From positions 434,001 to 498,000 of the forward strand of contig NZ_CANLGX010000002.1 in the NCBI RefSeq assembly GCF_947490415.1: DNA of 64,000 nt, in the 5' to 3' direction. Below are positions 7,739-17,410 of this stretch, piece by piece. The notes below the pieces were generated by a model. The model saw only the letters and a list, made by a program, of their open reading frames with translations, was not told the origin of the DNA and made no database searches. The position numbers were made by a program, and so were the translations under genes. The stretch is from an uncultured Eudoraea sp. (GTDB lineage Bacteria > Bacteroidota > Bacteroidia > Flavobacteriales > Flavobacteriaceae). Position 1 is the first letter of the stretch, and each line of letters starts with the position of its first letter.

Positions 7739-9355
7739 TTAGTCTTTTTGAATGGTTTTATATGTAAATCTACTTTCCTTCCAATCGATTAATTTGGAAG
7801 GGTAAAATTTCACATTCATTCGGTCCAAATATGGTGCCTGGTTTGCTAGGCGTACCTTGAAGTTTTCCCAATTTCGGTTTTCTTCCGTACTCCAGCTCAG
7901 TTCAGAATATCCTATAACTCTTGGAAAGGCCAGATATTCTAATTCATCAATATTGCTAATAGTTTCTGACCAAAGAGGAGCCTCAACACCTAAAATGTTT
8001 TCTTTTGGAATTCCTGCATAACTCTCCGGAGACCATACATATGCCGTATCAACAGGAATATATGCTGCCCAATGGAGTCCATGTTTGGAAAGGGTATCAT
8101 ATTGCATATCCAAATACGCTTTTTTTGCAGGTGAAATAATTACCTTCATTCCTTTACGAGACGCTTCTATTGCATTTTTCTCGCTGTCCCAGAACTGTGC
8201 AATCGACGAATTATCAATATCTGCCTGGGCAACTTCATCCCATCCAATCATTCGTTTACCATACTTTTGTACAATTTTTTCTACTTTATTGACAAAGAAG
8301 ATATAGTCATTTTTTTTGGTCACATGACTTTCATCTCCGCCAATATGGAAATAAGGACCGGGTGTCATAGCAGAGATCTCACGTACCACATCATCAATAA
8401 AGGCATAAACCGTATCCTTTCTGGTGTCAAATGTGCTAAATCCCACCGAAGTTCCCTCATACAATTTCGGAGTTTTGCCATTTCCATTTAGAATGGGATA
8501 GGAGACCGAAGCCGCATTGGTATGTCCGGGCATATCAATTTCAGGAATTATAATCATATATCTTTGCTGTGCATAGGCCACAATATCTTTATAATCTTCC
8601 TGTGTAAAGAAACCGCCTGCTTCGCCACCAACTTCTGTACTACCACCAACCTCGGTTAGCTTCGGCCAAGATTTGATTTCTATCCGCCAGCCCTGGTCAT
8701 CCGTAAGATGCAGGTGCAGCACATTTATCTTATAATAAGCGAGGAGATCAATATATTTTTTTACATCATCAACACTAAAGAAATGACGTGCAACATCTAA
8801 CATGGAACCCCTGTATTCAAAATTAGGTTTATCTAAAATTTTTCCTGTGGCGATTGGCCATAATGGCATTTCGGCAAGTGTATCATTGCTGGTTTCAGGG
8901 ATGAGCTGTCGTAGGGTCTGTACTCCGCGAAACGCCCCTTCAGATGTTTTTGCATTGAGTATAATTGAATCTTTAGAAATATATAATTGGTAAGCTTCCG
9001 GGCCTTCAAGTTCTTCACTGTCAGATTGATTTATAAAGATCATTCGATTAACCTGTCCGGCGTCTGTTTTGTTTACGGCAAGCCTTAAATTCGTTTTCGA
9101 TTTTATTTTATCGGCTAGAAAAGAACCTACTTCTTCAAAACTTTTGTCGGTTTGTGATGTGTAGATCGCGGTGGTATGATCTAATCCAAAGGCGTTATGG
9201 GTAGGAATTATCCTTAACGGTTTTGGAATAAGATTTTCTGAACTCAGGTCTGTTGAAGGAAATATTATTTCTTTCATTTTACCCTTTTGACATGCATAGA
9301 ATAAAGTTATACCAAAAAGTAAAACAAGCGATTTTGAAAGTATTGATTTTATCAT
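7739..9355 (-). CDS. beta-N-acetylhexosaminidase, glycoside hydrolase family 20 (lipoprotein)
   Basis: Releases terminal N-acetylhexosamine from chitin oligomers, glycans or muropeptides. From the chosen ATG at 9355 the protein has 538 residues. A lipoprotein signal ends at LFYAC with Cys22, so it is probably anchored in the outer membrane or periplasm. Residues about 45-170 are the GH20b N-terminal domain and about 178-510 the catalytic barrel. HLHLTDDQGWRIEIKSWP near 214 and HIGGDES, with catalytic Asp341-Glu342, are intact. An earlier in-frame ATG at 9376 would overlap the upstream gene by 11 bases; the later start gives the better signal peptide. It is last of three minus-strand genes for secreted hydrolases. 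Confidence 0.93.
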   Translation of the reverse strand: MIKSILSKSLVLLFGITLFYACQKGKMKEIIFPSTDLSSENLIPKPLRIIPTHNAFGLDHTTAIYTSQTDKSFEEVGSFLADKIKSKTNLRLAVNKTDAGQVNRMIFINQSDSEELEGPEAYQLYISKDSIILNAKTSEGAFRGVQTLRQLIPETSNDTLAEMPLWPIATGKILDKPNFEYRGSMLDVARHFFSVDDVKKYIDLLAYYKINVLHLHLTDDQGWRIEIKSWPKLTEVGGSTEVGGEAGGFFTQEDYKDIVAYAQQRYMIIIPEIDMPGHTNAASVSYPILNGNGKTPKLYEGTSVGFSTFDTRKDTVYAFIDDVVREISAMTPGPYFHIGGDESHVTKKNDYIFFVNKVEKIVQKYGKRMIGWDEVAQADIDNSSIAQFWDSEKNAIEASRKGMKVIISPAKKAYLDMQYDTLSKHGLHWAAYIPVDTAYVWSPESYAGIPKENILGVEAPLWSETISNIDELEYLAFPRVIGYSELSWSTEENRNWENFKVRLANQAPYLDRMNVKFYPSKLIDWKESRFTYKTIQKD

Positions 9356-9365
9356 GATTAAATTT

Positions 9366-10013
9366 TTATTGAACATAATTACTAATTATCTGATACCATA
9401 ACTGATACCCCTTTGAATTCATATGCAGGCCGTCTTCAATGAAAATGTCTCTTTTCAATTTCTTTCCATTAAGCATAATATCCCATATATGAGCATAATC
9501 CAGGTTCTCTTCTTCTTTGCATAAATTTTTAAACTTACGATTGAGTCTTTTATATTTTCCTTTTAAATGCCATCGCGCCAAACTGGGTTTGGCAGATATA
9601 ATAACAATTCGGATATCTGGAATAGTACTCTTAATTTTCGTAATGATTTCTTTAGTAACGGAAATAATCTCCCGGGGTTTTTTACGATCATTTAAATCAT
9701 TATCTCCCTCATAAATAAACACTTTCTTCGGATTGTATTGCAATATCAATTCATTCGTATACGAAAGTAAATCAATTGTCTGGGAGCCTCCGAAACCTGA
9801 ATTGACAATTTGGTAATCGGGAAAAAGTTCCTGCAGGTTTTTCCATGTTCGTATACTGGAACTACCTGTAAACACTATAGTTTCTTTGGAATTATCCCAT
9901 AACGTATCGTATTTTTTCTGAATGGCAAGAACTTCTTTCTGAAAACGAAAGGTATCCTGAGCAACAGCTTTCAGGCTAATAAAAATGATTAATAGAACTA
10001 AGCGAATTTGCAT
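9366..10013 (-). CDS. secreted SGNH/GDSL-family hydrolase
   Basis: 215-residue esterase/lipase-fold protein with a signal peptide (MQIRLVLLIIFISLKAVAQ). The SGNH blocks are present: FTGSSSIRTW with nucleophile Ser51, SGFGGSQ near 72, EGDNDLND near 102 with the block III Asn, and EDGLHMNSKGY with catalytic Asp194 and His197. Such enzymes deacylate lipids, acetylated sugars or glycans. Its position immediately upstream of GH20 hexosaminidase, with ten bases between them, suggests removal of acetyl or acyl groups from an amino-sugar glycan, but the substrate is inferred from context only. Confidence 0.88.
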   Translation of the reverse strand: MQIRLVLLIIFISLKAVAQDTFRFQKEVLAIQKKYDTLWDNSKETIVFTGSSSIRTWKNLQELFPDYQIVNSGFGGSQTIDLLSYTNELILQYNPKKVFIYEGDNDLNDRKKPREIISVTKEIITKIKSTIPDIRIVIISAKPSLARWHLKGKYKRLNRKFKNLCKEEENLDYAHIWDIMLNGKKLKRDIFIEDGLHMNSKGYQLWYQIISNYVQ

Positions 10014-10049
10014 ACGGTAAAAAAGAAAACAAGATACTTTTTATTTTAA

Positions 10050-11288
10050 TTAGTTTTTATCTAACAAAGCTTGATAGACAAATTGTGGAAGTTTGGCACC
10101 ATAATAGTTGCTATATGGCTGAACCTGGGTCATTAAGATGGCTATTAAATCTTCCTTTGGATCTATAAAGAAGTAGGTGCTATAGGCACCGCTCCAATAA
10201 AATGACCCTTCTGAACCAAGAGCTTTGCTTTTAGCTACATCTGTCGTAATTCCAAAACCAAGGCCAAACCCTTGTCCATTATATAAGTCTCCCACCTGAT
10301 TCATAGTCATTAATTCAACGGTCTTAGGGCTTAAAAATCGTTTTCCATTTCCCGTACCGCCATTGAGCATCATTTGACAAAATTTCATATAATCGTCTGC
10401 TGTAGAAAAAAGTCCATGAGTTCCTCCGTACACCATATTCCCTTCAATAGGGAGTTGTTGTTCTGAGTTTACTAATTTACCTTCCTTGTTTATATTATGA
10501 ACAGGAACCCATCTATCCTGGTCATTAGTTGGAATATTATAACCCGTGTCTTTCATTTCCAAAGGATCAAAAATCCTAATTTGCAGAAATTCAGCGGTAG
10601 TCATTCCGGAAAAATGTTCAATTAATAGCGATAGTACGTCTGGGGAGGCGCTATAATGCCATTGCTCCCCAGGATGACCTATAAGGGGTAAACCTATAAG
10701 AGTGTTTACCCTGCTTTCGATGGAAGATTGCGGTTCAAAATATATGGCCTGAGCAATTTCATTGTCCAACGTTGTGCCTCCAATGCCATGGGTAAAGCCG
10801 GCCGTATGTGTTAACAGTTGATGAATAGTTATTTCAGATTTTGCAGGTTCGGTAGCACCATCTATTCCTTTATTTACATCAAGAGATACCTTAAAGTCTT
10901 TAAACTGTGGGAGATATTTGGAAACAGGGTCTGTAAGAAAAAAATACCCTTCCTCATACAACATTAAAAAGGCAGCGGAGATTATTGGTTTGGTCATAGA
11001 CATAATATGAAAAATATTGTCTTGTTGCATTGGTTTCTTTGCTTCCCAACTGCTATATCCATAAGCTGCTTTGTGCACTATCTGTCCATTCCGATAAATA
11101 TAGGAAACGGCACCGGGTATTCGTCCTTCAGTTATTTCAGTATTCAAAAATTTTGAATACCTATCAAGGCGTGTTTCTGAGAATCCAGAGATTACTTCAT
11201 TAGAGGCCGTTGAGGATTGCCCGTAAGTGAAAACGAGTGAAAATAAAAGAAATAGAAATGGAAACAGAGGGTAAAATTGTTTTTTCAT
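10050..11288 (-). CDS. serine hydrolase, beta-lactamase/penicillin-binding-protein-like (class C fold)
   Basis: 412-residue exported protein (signal peptide ending near TYGQ, residue 24) with the beta-lactamase/transpeptidase-like fold. SxxK is SMTK at residues 97-100 and the YxN position reads YSASP near 214. A possible third motif is GSEGSFYWSGAYSTYF near 355. These family members are usually D-aminopeptidases or esterases rather than true beta-lactamases, and the YSA in place of YSN argues against a strong penicillinase. It heads a minus-strand run with the SGNH and GH20 genes (36 bases to the next gene). A role in cell-wall or ester hydrolysis is inference. Confidence 0.85.
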   Translation of the reverse strand: MKKQFYPLFPFLFLLFSLVFTYGQSSTASNEVISGFSETRLDRYSKFLNTEITEGRIPGAVSYIYRNGQIVHKAAYGYSSWEAKKPMQQDNIFHIMSMTKPIISAAFLMLYEEGYFFLTDPVSKYLPQFKDFKVSLDVNKGIDGATEPAKSEITIHQLLTHTAGFTHGIGGTTLDNEIAQAIYFEPQSSIESRVNTLIGLPLIGHPGEQWHYSASPDVLSLLIEHFSGMTTAEFLQIRIFDPLEMKDTGYNIPTNDQDRWVPVHNINKEGKLVNSEQQLPIEGNMVYGGTHGLFSTADDYMKFCQMMLNGGTGNGKRFLSPKTVELMTMNQVGDLYNGQGFGLGFGITTDVAKSKALGSEGSFYWSGAYSTYFFIDPKEDLIAILMTQVQPYSNYYGAKLPQFVYQALLDKN

Positions 11289-11462
11289 GATTAATGTAAT
11301 ACGTGTCCATAAATATAAAGATTTTAAACTGGTTTACTTTTTTAATACAGTGTTTTTGTCTGCTTTAATAAAAATATATTAATGACGAATAATACTTAAA
11401 ATAGGACTCATTTATTTGCTAAAATATGGTTACTTTTAATACACTTGACTAAATACCAGCTA

Positions 11463-13673
11463 ATGCGGGTAGCCTACGTTTTATTTGTTATTTTATGTGT
11501 TTTCTGCAATACAACCTACCTATATTGTCAGGTTGCCGAGTCTACCTATGACACTGCAGATCGTCCTGTTGCCAGAGCGATACCTGTTAAAAAGGGACCA
11601 GTAATAGATGGTGAAGTAATGGATGATGAAATTTGGAAGGAAATAACTCCCTTTGGCAACCTATATCAAGTTCAACCTAATTTTGGAAATCCTGCATCTG
11701 AGAAAACTGAAATTCGAATAGCCTATACCGATGAAATATTTTATCTCTCTGTTATTTGCTATGATGCACAGCCCGACAAGCTGGTAGTCTCTGATCCGCG
11801 AAGAGATGCAAATTTAGATAACACCGATGCCTTTATATTTATTTTAGACACTTATAAAGATGGACAGAATGGTTTTGTTTTTGGAACAAACTCACTCGGA
11901 ATTGAATATGACGCGCAGGTAGATAATGAAGGACAAGGCAATAGAAATGTAAACAGACAACAATCAGGTACTATAGGAGGTTTTAACCTTAATTGGGATG
12001 CCTCTTATACCGTAAAGGCACAGGTCAAAGAATATGGATGGAGTGCTGAGTTTGCCATTCCCTTGCGAACAATTCGATTTCAAGCTGGTAAAGACTGGGG
12101 AATAAACTTTCGAAGAAATATTCGCAAGACGAATGAAATTGTTTATTGGGCACCGATGCCTATCGGATTTACATTGTATCGTCTTTCGCTTGCCGGGACC
12201 TTAACCGGCTTGGAACTTAGAAGCCCCGGTAACCTTAAAATAATCCCTTATGTTTTAGGTAGGCTAGACAAGGACTACACTTCCAGTGAACCAAAAAATG
12301 AATTTACACCCGAAATTGGCGGGGATATAAAATACAGCATTACACCAAGTCTCACCCTTGATCTCACTTATAATACGGATTTTGCTCAGGTTGAGGTCGA
12401 TGATCAGCAGGTGAACCTTGATAGGTTTAACTTGTTTTTTCCTGAAAAACGACCTTTCTTTTTGGAAAATGCCGGGTTATTTACCGTAGGTAGCCCGGGG
12501 GAGGTAGATCTGTTTTTTAGTCGGCGAATAGGCATAGGAGACGACGGAAATATAGTCCCAATCATTGGTGGTGCAAGAGTATCCGGTAAATTAAACAGAA
12601 CTAATGTTGGTTTACTTACCATGTTTACAGATGACGTGGAACAGGAAGGTATAGAAAAAAATAATTTTACGGTAGCCAGAGTTAATTATGAATTTAAAGG
12701 AAGAACTGCTTTAGGCGCTATTTTTGTAAATCGTTCCGGCCTGGAATCCTCAGATGATTATAACCGGACTTATTCTATTGACGGGAAATTTGGCTTGGGT
12801 AAAAAGGCAAGATTATCCGGTTTTTACTCTCAAACTTCAGGTTCGTACGACACCATCAATGAACATGCCTTTAAATTGCAGGCAGACTATAATTGGGATA
12901 ATTGGGAAATGCGTGCAGCATATACAGAAGTTGGCCAGGGTTTTAATCCGGAAGTAGGGTTTCTTTTGCGTTCAGCATTCAGAAAGCCAGAGGGCCTGGT
13001 GCTCTATCATCTCAGGCCTAAAAATGAAAATTCAAAGATTTTGGAATTAAGGCCACATGTATCCTACAGAGGATATTGGGATTTTGATGGATTTCAGGAA
13101 ACCGGTTTTTTACATATAGATAATCACTGGGCGTTTAAAAGTGGTACGGAAATACATACTGGAATTAATTTAACTACAGAGGGTCTCCTTGAACCATTTG
13201 AAATTTATGAAGGAGTTATTGTAGAGCCCGGAACATATAAACATGCGGAAGGACAACTGGTTTTTTTTACGAATGGTTCTAAACCAGTATCCGTTAATAT
13301 CCGGTCTGTATTTGGAGGTTCTTTTGGTGGTACGCGATACCTCAATACGGCGGATATGCAATTTAGAGCAGGTGAAAAATTTAATGCAAATCTTTCTTAT
13401 CAATACAATAAATTTGAACTTCCCGGTGGGGATTTTACAGCAAATGTTTTTCAAACCCGATTGACCTATGCTTTTAAGTCAAACATATTAATTCAGGGTC
13501 TTGTACAAAACAATACAGTGAACAAACTTTGGGCGTTCAATTTTAGATTTAGCTGGCTACAACGAGCAAATACGGGACTATTTGTTGTGTATAATCATAA
13601 TTTAGAGAATAACGATCCATTAAACAACAGCATAATTGTAAAATATACCCGAATGTTTGATTTGGTCAAATAG
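11463..13673 (+). CDS. DUF5916 protein with N-terminal family-9-like carbohydrate-binding domain
   Basis: About 736 residues. A signal peptide (MRVAYVLFVILCVFCNTTYLYCQ) is followed by a CBM9-like domain at about 40-235 (IDGEVMDDEIWKEITPF near 46, RNIRKTNEIVYWAP near 220). The rest is a DUF5916 region rich in alternating aromatic beta strands, ending DLVK after VKYTRMF as many outer-membrane barrels end. Related proteins occur in Bacteroidota near hydrolases, but their function is not established. An in-frame TTG at 11445 could extend it six residues; ATG at 11463 gives a cleaner signal peptide. It is divergent from the beta-lactamase-like gene. An outer-membrane sugar- or protein-binding channel is a guess. 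Confidence 0.85.
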   Translation: MRVAYVLFVILCVFCNTTYLYCQVAESTYDTADRPVARAIPVKKGPVIDGEVMDDEIWKEITPFGNLYQVQPNFGNPASEKTEIRIAYTDEIFYLSVICYDAQPDKLVVSDPRRDANLDNTDAFIFILDTYKDGQNGFVFGTNSLGIEYDAQVDNEGQGNRNVNRQQSGTIGGFNLNWDASYTVKAQVKEYGWSAEFAIPLRTIRFQAGKDWGINFRRNIRKTNEIVYWAPMPIGFTLYRLSLAGTLTGLELRSPGNLKIIPYVLGRLDKDYTSSEPKNEFTPEIGGDIKYSITPSLTLDLTYNTDFAQVEVDDQQVNLDRFNLFFPEKRPFFLENAGLFTVGSPGEVDLFFSRRIGIGDDGNIVPIIGGARVSGKLNRTNVGLLTMFTDDVEQEGIEKNNFTVARVNYEFKGRTALGAIFVNRSGLESSDDYNRTYSIDGKFGLGKKARLSGFYSQTSGSYDTINEHAFKLQADYNWDNWEMRAAYTEVGQGFNPEVGFLLRSAFRKPEGLVLYHLRPKNENSKILELRPHVSYRGYWDFDGFQETGFLHIDNHWAFKSGTEIHTGINLTTEGLLEPFEIYEGVIVEPGTYKHAEGQLVFFTNGSKPVSVNIRSVFGGSFGGTRYLNTADMQFRAGEKFNANLSYQYNKFELPGGDFTANVFQTRLTYAFKSNILIQGLVQNNTVNKLWAFNFRFSWLQRANTGLFVVYNHNLENNDPLNNSIIVKYTRMFDLVK

Positions 13674-13819
13674 AAATTCTTATGTTTATTTCATTGAGTC
13701 ACTATTTAATCCTTGAAATGATATTTATAGTCTCGACTTTCTCATACAAGATCAAACTTCTTTAATTTGTAATATTAATTTCAATTTTATATAATTAGAT
13801 CAACTTAATACTGTTAGTT

Positions 13820-14398
13820 ATGATTAAAAGTTTGACAAGTTTTTGGTTATTTGGATTAGTCCTCTTATTTAATTCCTGCGGCCTAAGTAACGATGCTGAG
13901 AAGGTTATTTTCGTTAAGGATTCAAATGAATGGTTTCAGGAAGGAAGGGCGTCCTGGAAATTTGATGGCGATCTGTTGGTAGGAACCTCATTAGGTGGAT
14001 CGGGATTTGCTATGACGAATAAAAAATATCAAAATTTTACACTTTCACTTGAGTTTTATCCGGATACAGGGATAAATTCGGGAATATTTGTGAGATGTAA
14101 AAACAAAGATATCTCAAACACTGATTGTTATGAGATGAATATTTGGGATTTCCATCCAGACCAGGAATCAAGAACCGGATCTATTGTTACCAGGTCAAAA
14201 CCACTGGTAAATGTAGAAACTGTAGGAAAGTGGAATAGCTATAAAATTACTTGTAAAAGCAATCATATCCGTACCTGGATCAATGGTGAACTCACAGCGG
14301 ATATTTACGACGATGATTTATCTGAGGGTTATATAGCACTCCAGGCTGCAGAACCTGGCATAATCAAATTTAGAAATGTAAAAATAAAAGAGTTTTAA
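13820..14398 (+). CDS. DUF1080 (3-keto-disaccharide hydrolase-type) lipoprotein
   Basis: 192 residues with a lipoprotein signal ending LLFNSC (Cys20), then one DUF1080 domain of concanavalin/laminin-G-like fold: WKFDGDLLVGTSLGGSGFAMT near residue 34, YPDTGINSGIFVRCK near 77, YEMNIWDFHP near 101, and WNSYKITCKSN followed by WINGEL near 145-160. DUF1080 proteins are classed as 3-keto-disaccharide hydrolases or as carbohydrate binders. Cell location is probably periplasm or outer membrane. It stands alone, 146 bases after the DUF5916 gene, so it may be separately transcribed. Catalytic activity cannot be assigned from the sequence alone. Confidence 0.85.
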   Translation: MIKSLTSFWLFGLVLLFNSCGLSNDAEKVIFVKDSNEWFQEGRASWKFDGDLLVGTSLGGSGFAMTNKKYQNFTLSLEFYPDTGINSGIFVRCKNKDISNTDCYEMNIWDFHPDQESRTGSIVTRSKPLVNVETVGKWNSYKITCKSNHIRTWINGELTADIYDDDLSEGYIALQAAEPGIIKFRNVKIKEF

Positions 14399-14497
14399 AT
14401 TATTTGCCCTCGAAGTTAAATAATGAACTTTGTTAATCTTTATTTTTTTCGCAATTAATAAAGAGAAATTATAAGAAGGAAATTTTAAACAATTGTT

Positions 14498-16504
14498 TTA
14501 TTCCTCTTCTGAACTATCGGAATCCTCACTTTCCTGAATTTCTTCTTTGTTAAGATTATGTTGCATAATGTTCAGATTTTTCAACTTGGCCTTCCACGTT
14601 GCCAGGGTTTCTTTCTGACGGTTAATGTTCTTTACAACATCTTTTACAAGAGGATTGTCACCTGAAGTATCTGAGAAGAATAGTAAATTGTTTTCTAATT
14701 GGCGAATTTCATTTAAGCTTTCATCTATCTTTCTTCGAATAAATGTTCGCTCATTGAGTAAGGCTCTTTCATTATCTGCGTTTGCAAGTTTTTTAAGCTT
14801 ATCCCCATATTTCATTAGCTCCGATTCTTGTTTGCTAACATCCAGTTTTTTGAAAATAGCATCCAGAATAGTGTTAAACTTGACGTTTATATTCTTTTTA
14901 TTAAATGGAACCCTGCCATAAGACTTCCATTCATCTATAAAAGACTTCACTGTGGCCAAATCTTTTTCTTTATCTCCGCACAGTTCAAAGGCTTTCAGTT
15001 TTTCCAGGCAGGCGAATTTCTTATCAAAATTTGCAGACTCTTCAGTATGAGCTTTATTTTTTGTAGCGTGCAGTCTGTCAAAATAATGATTGCAAGCATT
15101 TTTAAAATCATTCCAAATCTTATCGGAGTATTTTCGGGGCACATGCCCAATAGTTTTCCATTCCCTCTGAATTCTTTTCATTTCGGAGGTTGTGGTATCC
15201 CAGTCTTCACTATCTTTTAAAGATTGTGCTAAGCTGAGAAGATCTCTTTTCTTGTCGAGATTATCCTGCTGATCTTTTTTAAGTTTTTTGTAATAGGCGT
15301 TTTTATTTCTGTTAAATCCTCTAACAGCTTCTTTAAAATCTGCCCAGGTTTTTTCATTTACATTCTGTGGCACTTTACCCGCCTTAAAGAAAGCTTCTCT
15401 TTGCTCTTCTATATCTCTTATTTGTTGTTGCAAGTCTTTATGGTGGCTGGCAACATGAGACCCTATTTCGATAATCTTTTGAATAATGCTTTTTTTCTTT
15501 TCTAAATTTTGCTCATACACTTTGTCCAGATCCTTAAAATAATCCTGTCTCCTTTGGTGCATGGCTTTGGTGGCATTGCTAAATCGCTCCCAAATTTCTT
15601 CTCGATGTTCCTTATCAACTGGTCCTATATCTTCTTTCCAAACCTTATGAAGTGTTTGCAATTCCCTAAATGCTTTATTAAGGTCTTCTTCTTCTGCTAA
15701 GGCTTCAGCCCTTTCAACCAGTTTAATCTTTTCCTCTAAATTATGCTTAAAATCCAGGTCCCTTAATTCCCTGTTAAGATGCAGAAAGTCGTAAAAGATC
15801 TCAACATGGTGATGGTATGTTCTCCATACATCATTGTAGTTATTTCTCGGGATTGGTCCCGCATGTCGCCATCTTTCCAGAATGTCTTTAAAACTTTTGT
15901 AAGTAGTGTTTATGTCTTCTTCAACATTAACGAGTCCCTTAAGCTGAGCAATAATTTCCAGTCTGGTTGCAAGGTTTTCGTTAAGATTTTGCTCGAGACT
16001 TTTATAATACGCATTTCTTTTATCACGGTATTCAGAATAGACCTCGTTGAATTGCCGTTTGGTGACAGAATTATATCTGAAGTCAATTTCGTTACCGCCC
16101 TTGGCTATGAAATCTTCTTTCTTATGTTCTAAAAAATCAAGGAATTTTAAATCAAACTCGTGTTTTATGCCATCAACATGTTTTTTAATGGCCTGCACTT
16201 TCTCATTTTTAACCAATCTCTGTAATTCCCCAACCAGGTTTTCCATAGACATGGCGTGATAGTCAAGGATTGGAATATGATGCCTCCGATGATTGTCTTT
16301 GTCTTCTGCGTCTTCCGCATTAGAGTCATTTATTTCTTCATGGACGTCATCTTTAACAGTTTCCGTTTTATCGGCTGTTATTACTTCATGGGATTTATCT
16401 TCTGGTTCAGTGCTTTTCTCTGATTCCTGTTTAGATTCAGTAGTTTCTGAATTTTCTTCTCCCTCTACAATTTCCTGTAGTTTATGGTCTTTATTTTCCA
16501 ACAT
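14498..16504 (-). CDS. DUF349 coiled-coil protein
   Basis: About 668 residues of acidic N-terminus (E/D/S-rich, about 1-90) followed by tandem helical DUF349 repeats of about 70 residues. Their signature recurs: WRHAGPIPRNNYNDVW, WKEDIGPVDKEHREEIWERF, REAFFKAGKVPQNVNEKTW, WKTIGHVPRKYSDKIW and WKSYGRVPFNKKN. The family is common in Bacteroidota and Actinobacteria and has no agreed function. I chose the ATG at 16504 (MLENKDHKLQ); an upstream TTG at 16573 would start inside the probable promoter element at 16571-16578, making that extension unlikely. It is monocistronic or leads no obvious operon. Confidence 0.85.
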   Translation of the reverse strand: MLENKDHKLQEIVEGEENSETTESKQESEKSTEPEDKSHEVITADKTETVKDDVHEEINDSNAEDAEDKDNHRRHHIPILDYHAMSMENLVGELQRLVKNEKVQAIKKHVDGIKHEFDLKFLDFLEHKKEDFIAKGGNEIDFRYNSVTKRQFNEVYSEYRDKRNAYYKSLEQNLNENLATRLEIIAQLKGLVNVEEDINTTYKSFKDILERWRHAGPIPRNNYNDVWRTYHHHVEIFYDFLHLNRELRDLDFKHNLEEKIKLVERAEALAEEEDLNKAFRELQTLHKVWKEDIGPVDKEHREEIWERFSNATKAMHQRRQDYFKDLDKVYEQNLEKKKSIIQKIIEIGSHVASHHKDLQQQIRDIEEQREAFFKAGKVPQNVNEKTWADFKEAVRGFNRNKNAYYKKLKKDQQDNLDKKRDLLSLAQSLKDSEDWDTTTSEMKRIQREWKTIGHVPRKYSDKIWNDFKNACNHYFDRLHATKNKAHTEESANFDKKFACLEKLKAFELCGDKEKDLATVKSFIDEWKSYGRVPFNKKNINVKFNTILDAIFKKLDVSKQESELMKYGDKLKKLANADNERALLNERTFIRRKIDESLNEIRQLENNLLFFSDTSGDNPLVKDVVKNINRQKETLATWKAKLKNLNIMQHNLNKEEIQESEDSDSSEEE

Positions 16505-16570
16505 TTTATTTAATGTTTCTGTGGATTTGCTAAATCCTGCATTGCAGGATACATACAGCATATATAACTG

Positions 16571-16578
16571 CAAAGGTA
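16571..16578 (-). promoter_or_regulatory. candidate minus-7 promoter element TACCTTTG for the DUF349 gene
   Basis: Exact TAnnTTTG on the minus strand, 67 bases upstream of the ATG at 16504. Its position helps choose that start over a TTG inside the motif. Confidence 0.35.
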
Positions 16579-16657
16579 ATCAAACTACTTTTATGCATCA
16601 ATTAATACCTTAAGTGTTATGAGGTTTGCCTTATTACAAAACTTCAGGAATAGAATA

Positions 16658-17410
16658 TTAGGAATTCCATATTCGCCAGGCTTTTTCGGCTTGCAGCTCC
16701 AGCATCTTTGCGCCATTACAAATAATTGCCCCTTTGCGTTCTCCTGATAAGAGAAATGCAGTTTTTACGGGGTTATAGATAAGATCAAAAAGTAAATGGT
16801 TTGAAGTAAGAAATTCATATGGAATATTTGGTTTGGCTTCAGTATCAGGGAAAGTACCCAAAGGTGTGCAATTAATAATCACATTGTGCGATCTAATAAT
16901 TTTCTTATTTAATTCGGTATAACCAATCTGATCTCCTGTTGGGTTTCTTGAAACGTATTTGAACGAAATACCTAATTCTTTTAAAACAAATGCAACAGCT
17001 TTAGAGGCCCCGCCCGTACCGAGAATCAAGGCTTTGTTATGCCACTTTTTTAAAAATGGCTGGAAAGATTTTTTGAAACCATAAACATCTGTGTTATATC
17101 CTTTAAGACCGTCCTTTGTAAATTTTATGGTGTTAACAGCTCCGATGCGCTCCGCCTTTTTATTTAAACTATCCAAATAGGGAATTATGGCTTCTTTATA
17201 TGGGATTGTGACATTTAGGCCTTTCAGTGTATTATGCCTTTTTATAAGAGCAGGAAATTCTTCTATTTTGGAGAGATCAAAATTTACATAGCTATAGTTC
17301 ACGAGGTTCATTGAAGTGAACTTATTGTTAAAATACGCTTTAGAGAAAGAGTACGATATATTCTTTCCAATTAGTCCAAAACTAGCTATTTCCTGCTCTG
17401 TTTTTGCCAT
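16658..17410 (-). CDS. aroE: shikimate dehydrogenase
   Basis: NADPH-dependent reduction of 3-dehydroshikimate to shikimate in aromatic amino acid synthesis. The 250 residues contain the shikimate-binding GLIGKNISYSFSKAYF near residue 12, the catalytic-lysine motif NVTIPYKEAIIPYLD near 67 (Lys near 73), NTD near 107, the Rossmann loop LGTGGASKAVA near 131 and NCTPLGTFPD near 181. The reading frame overlaps the end of the upstream DUF368 gene by 29 bases, which suggests translational coupling; a slightly later start cannot be ruled out. Function is secure. Confidence 0.95.
   Translation of the reverse strand: MAKTEQEIASFGLIGKNISYSFSKAYFNNKFTSMNLVNYSYVNFDLSKIEEFPALIKRHNTLKGLNVTIPYKEAIIPYLDSLNKKAERIGAVNTIKFTKDGLKGYNTDVYGFKKSFQPFLKKWHNKALILGTGGASKAVAFVLKELGISFKYVSRNPTGDQIGYTELNKKIIRSHNVIINCTPLGTFPDTEAKPNIPYEFLTSNHLLFDLIYNPVKTAFLLSGERKGAIICNGAKMLELQAEKAWRIWNS

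Noticed and set aside
16505-16573. N-terminal extension of the DUF349 protein from a TTG start
   Set aside because: The extension would begin inside a TACCTTTG promoter element, so the ATG at 16504 is preferred.
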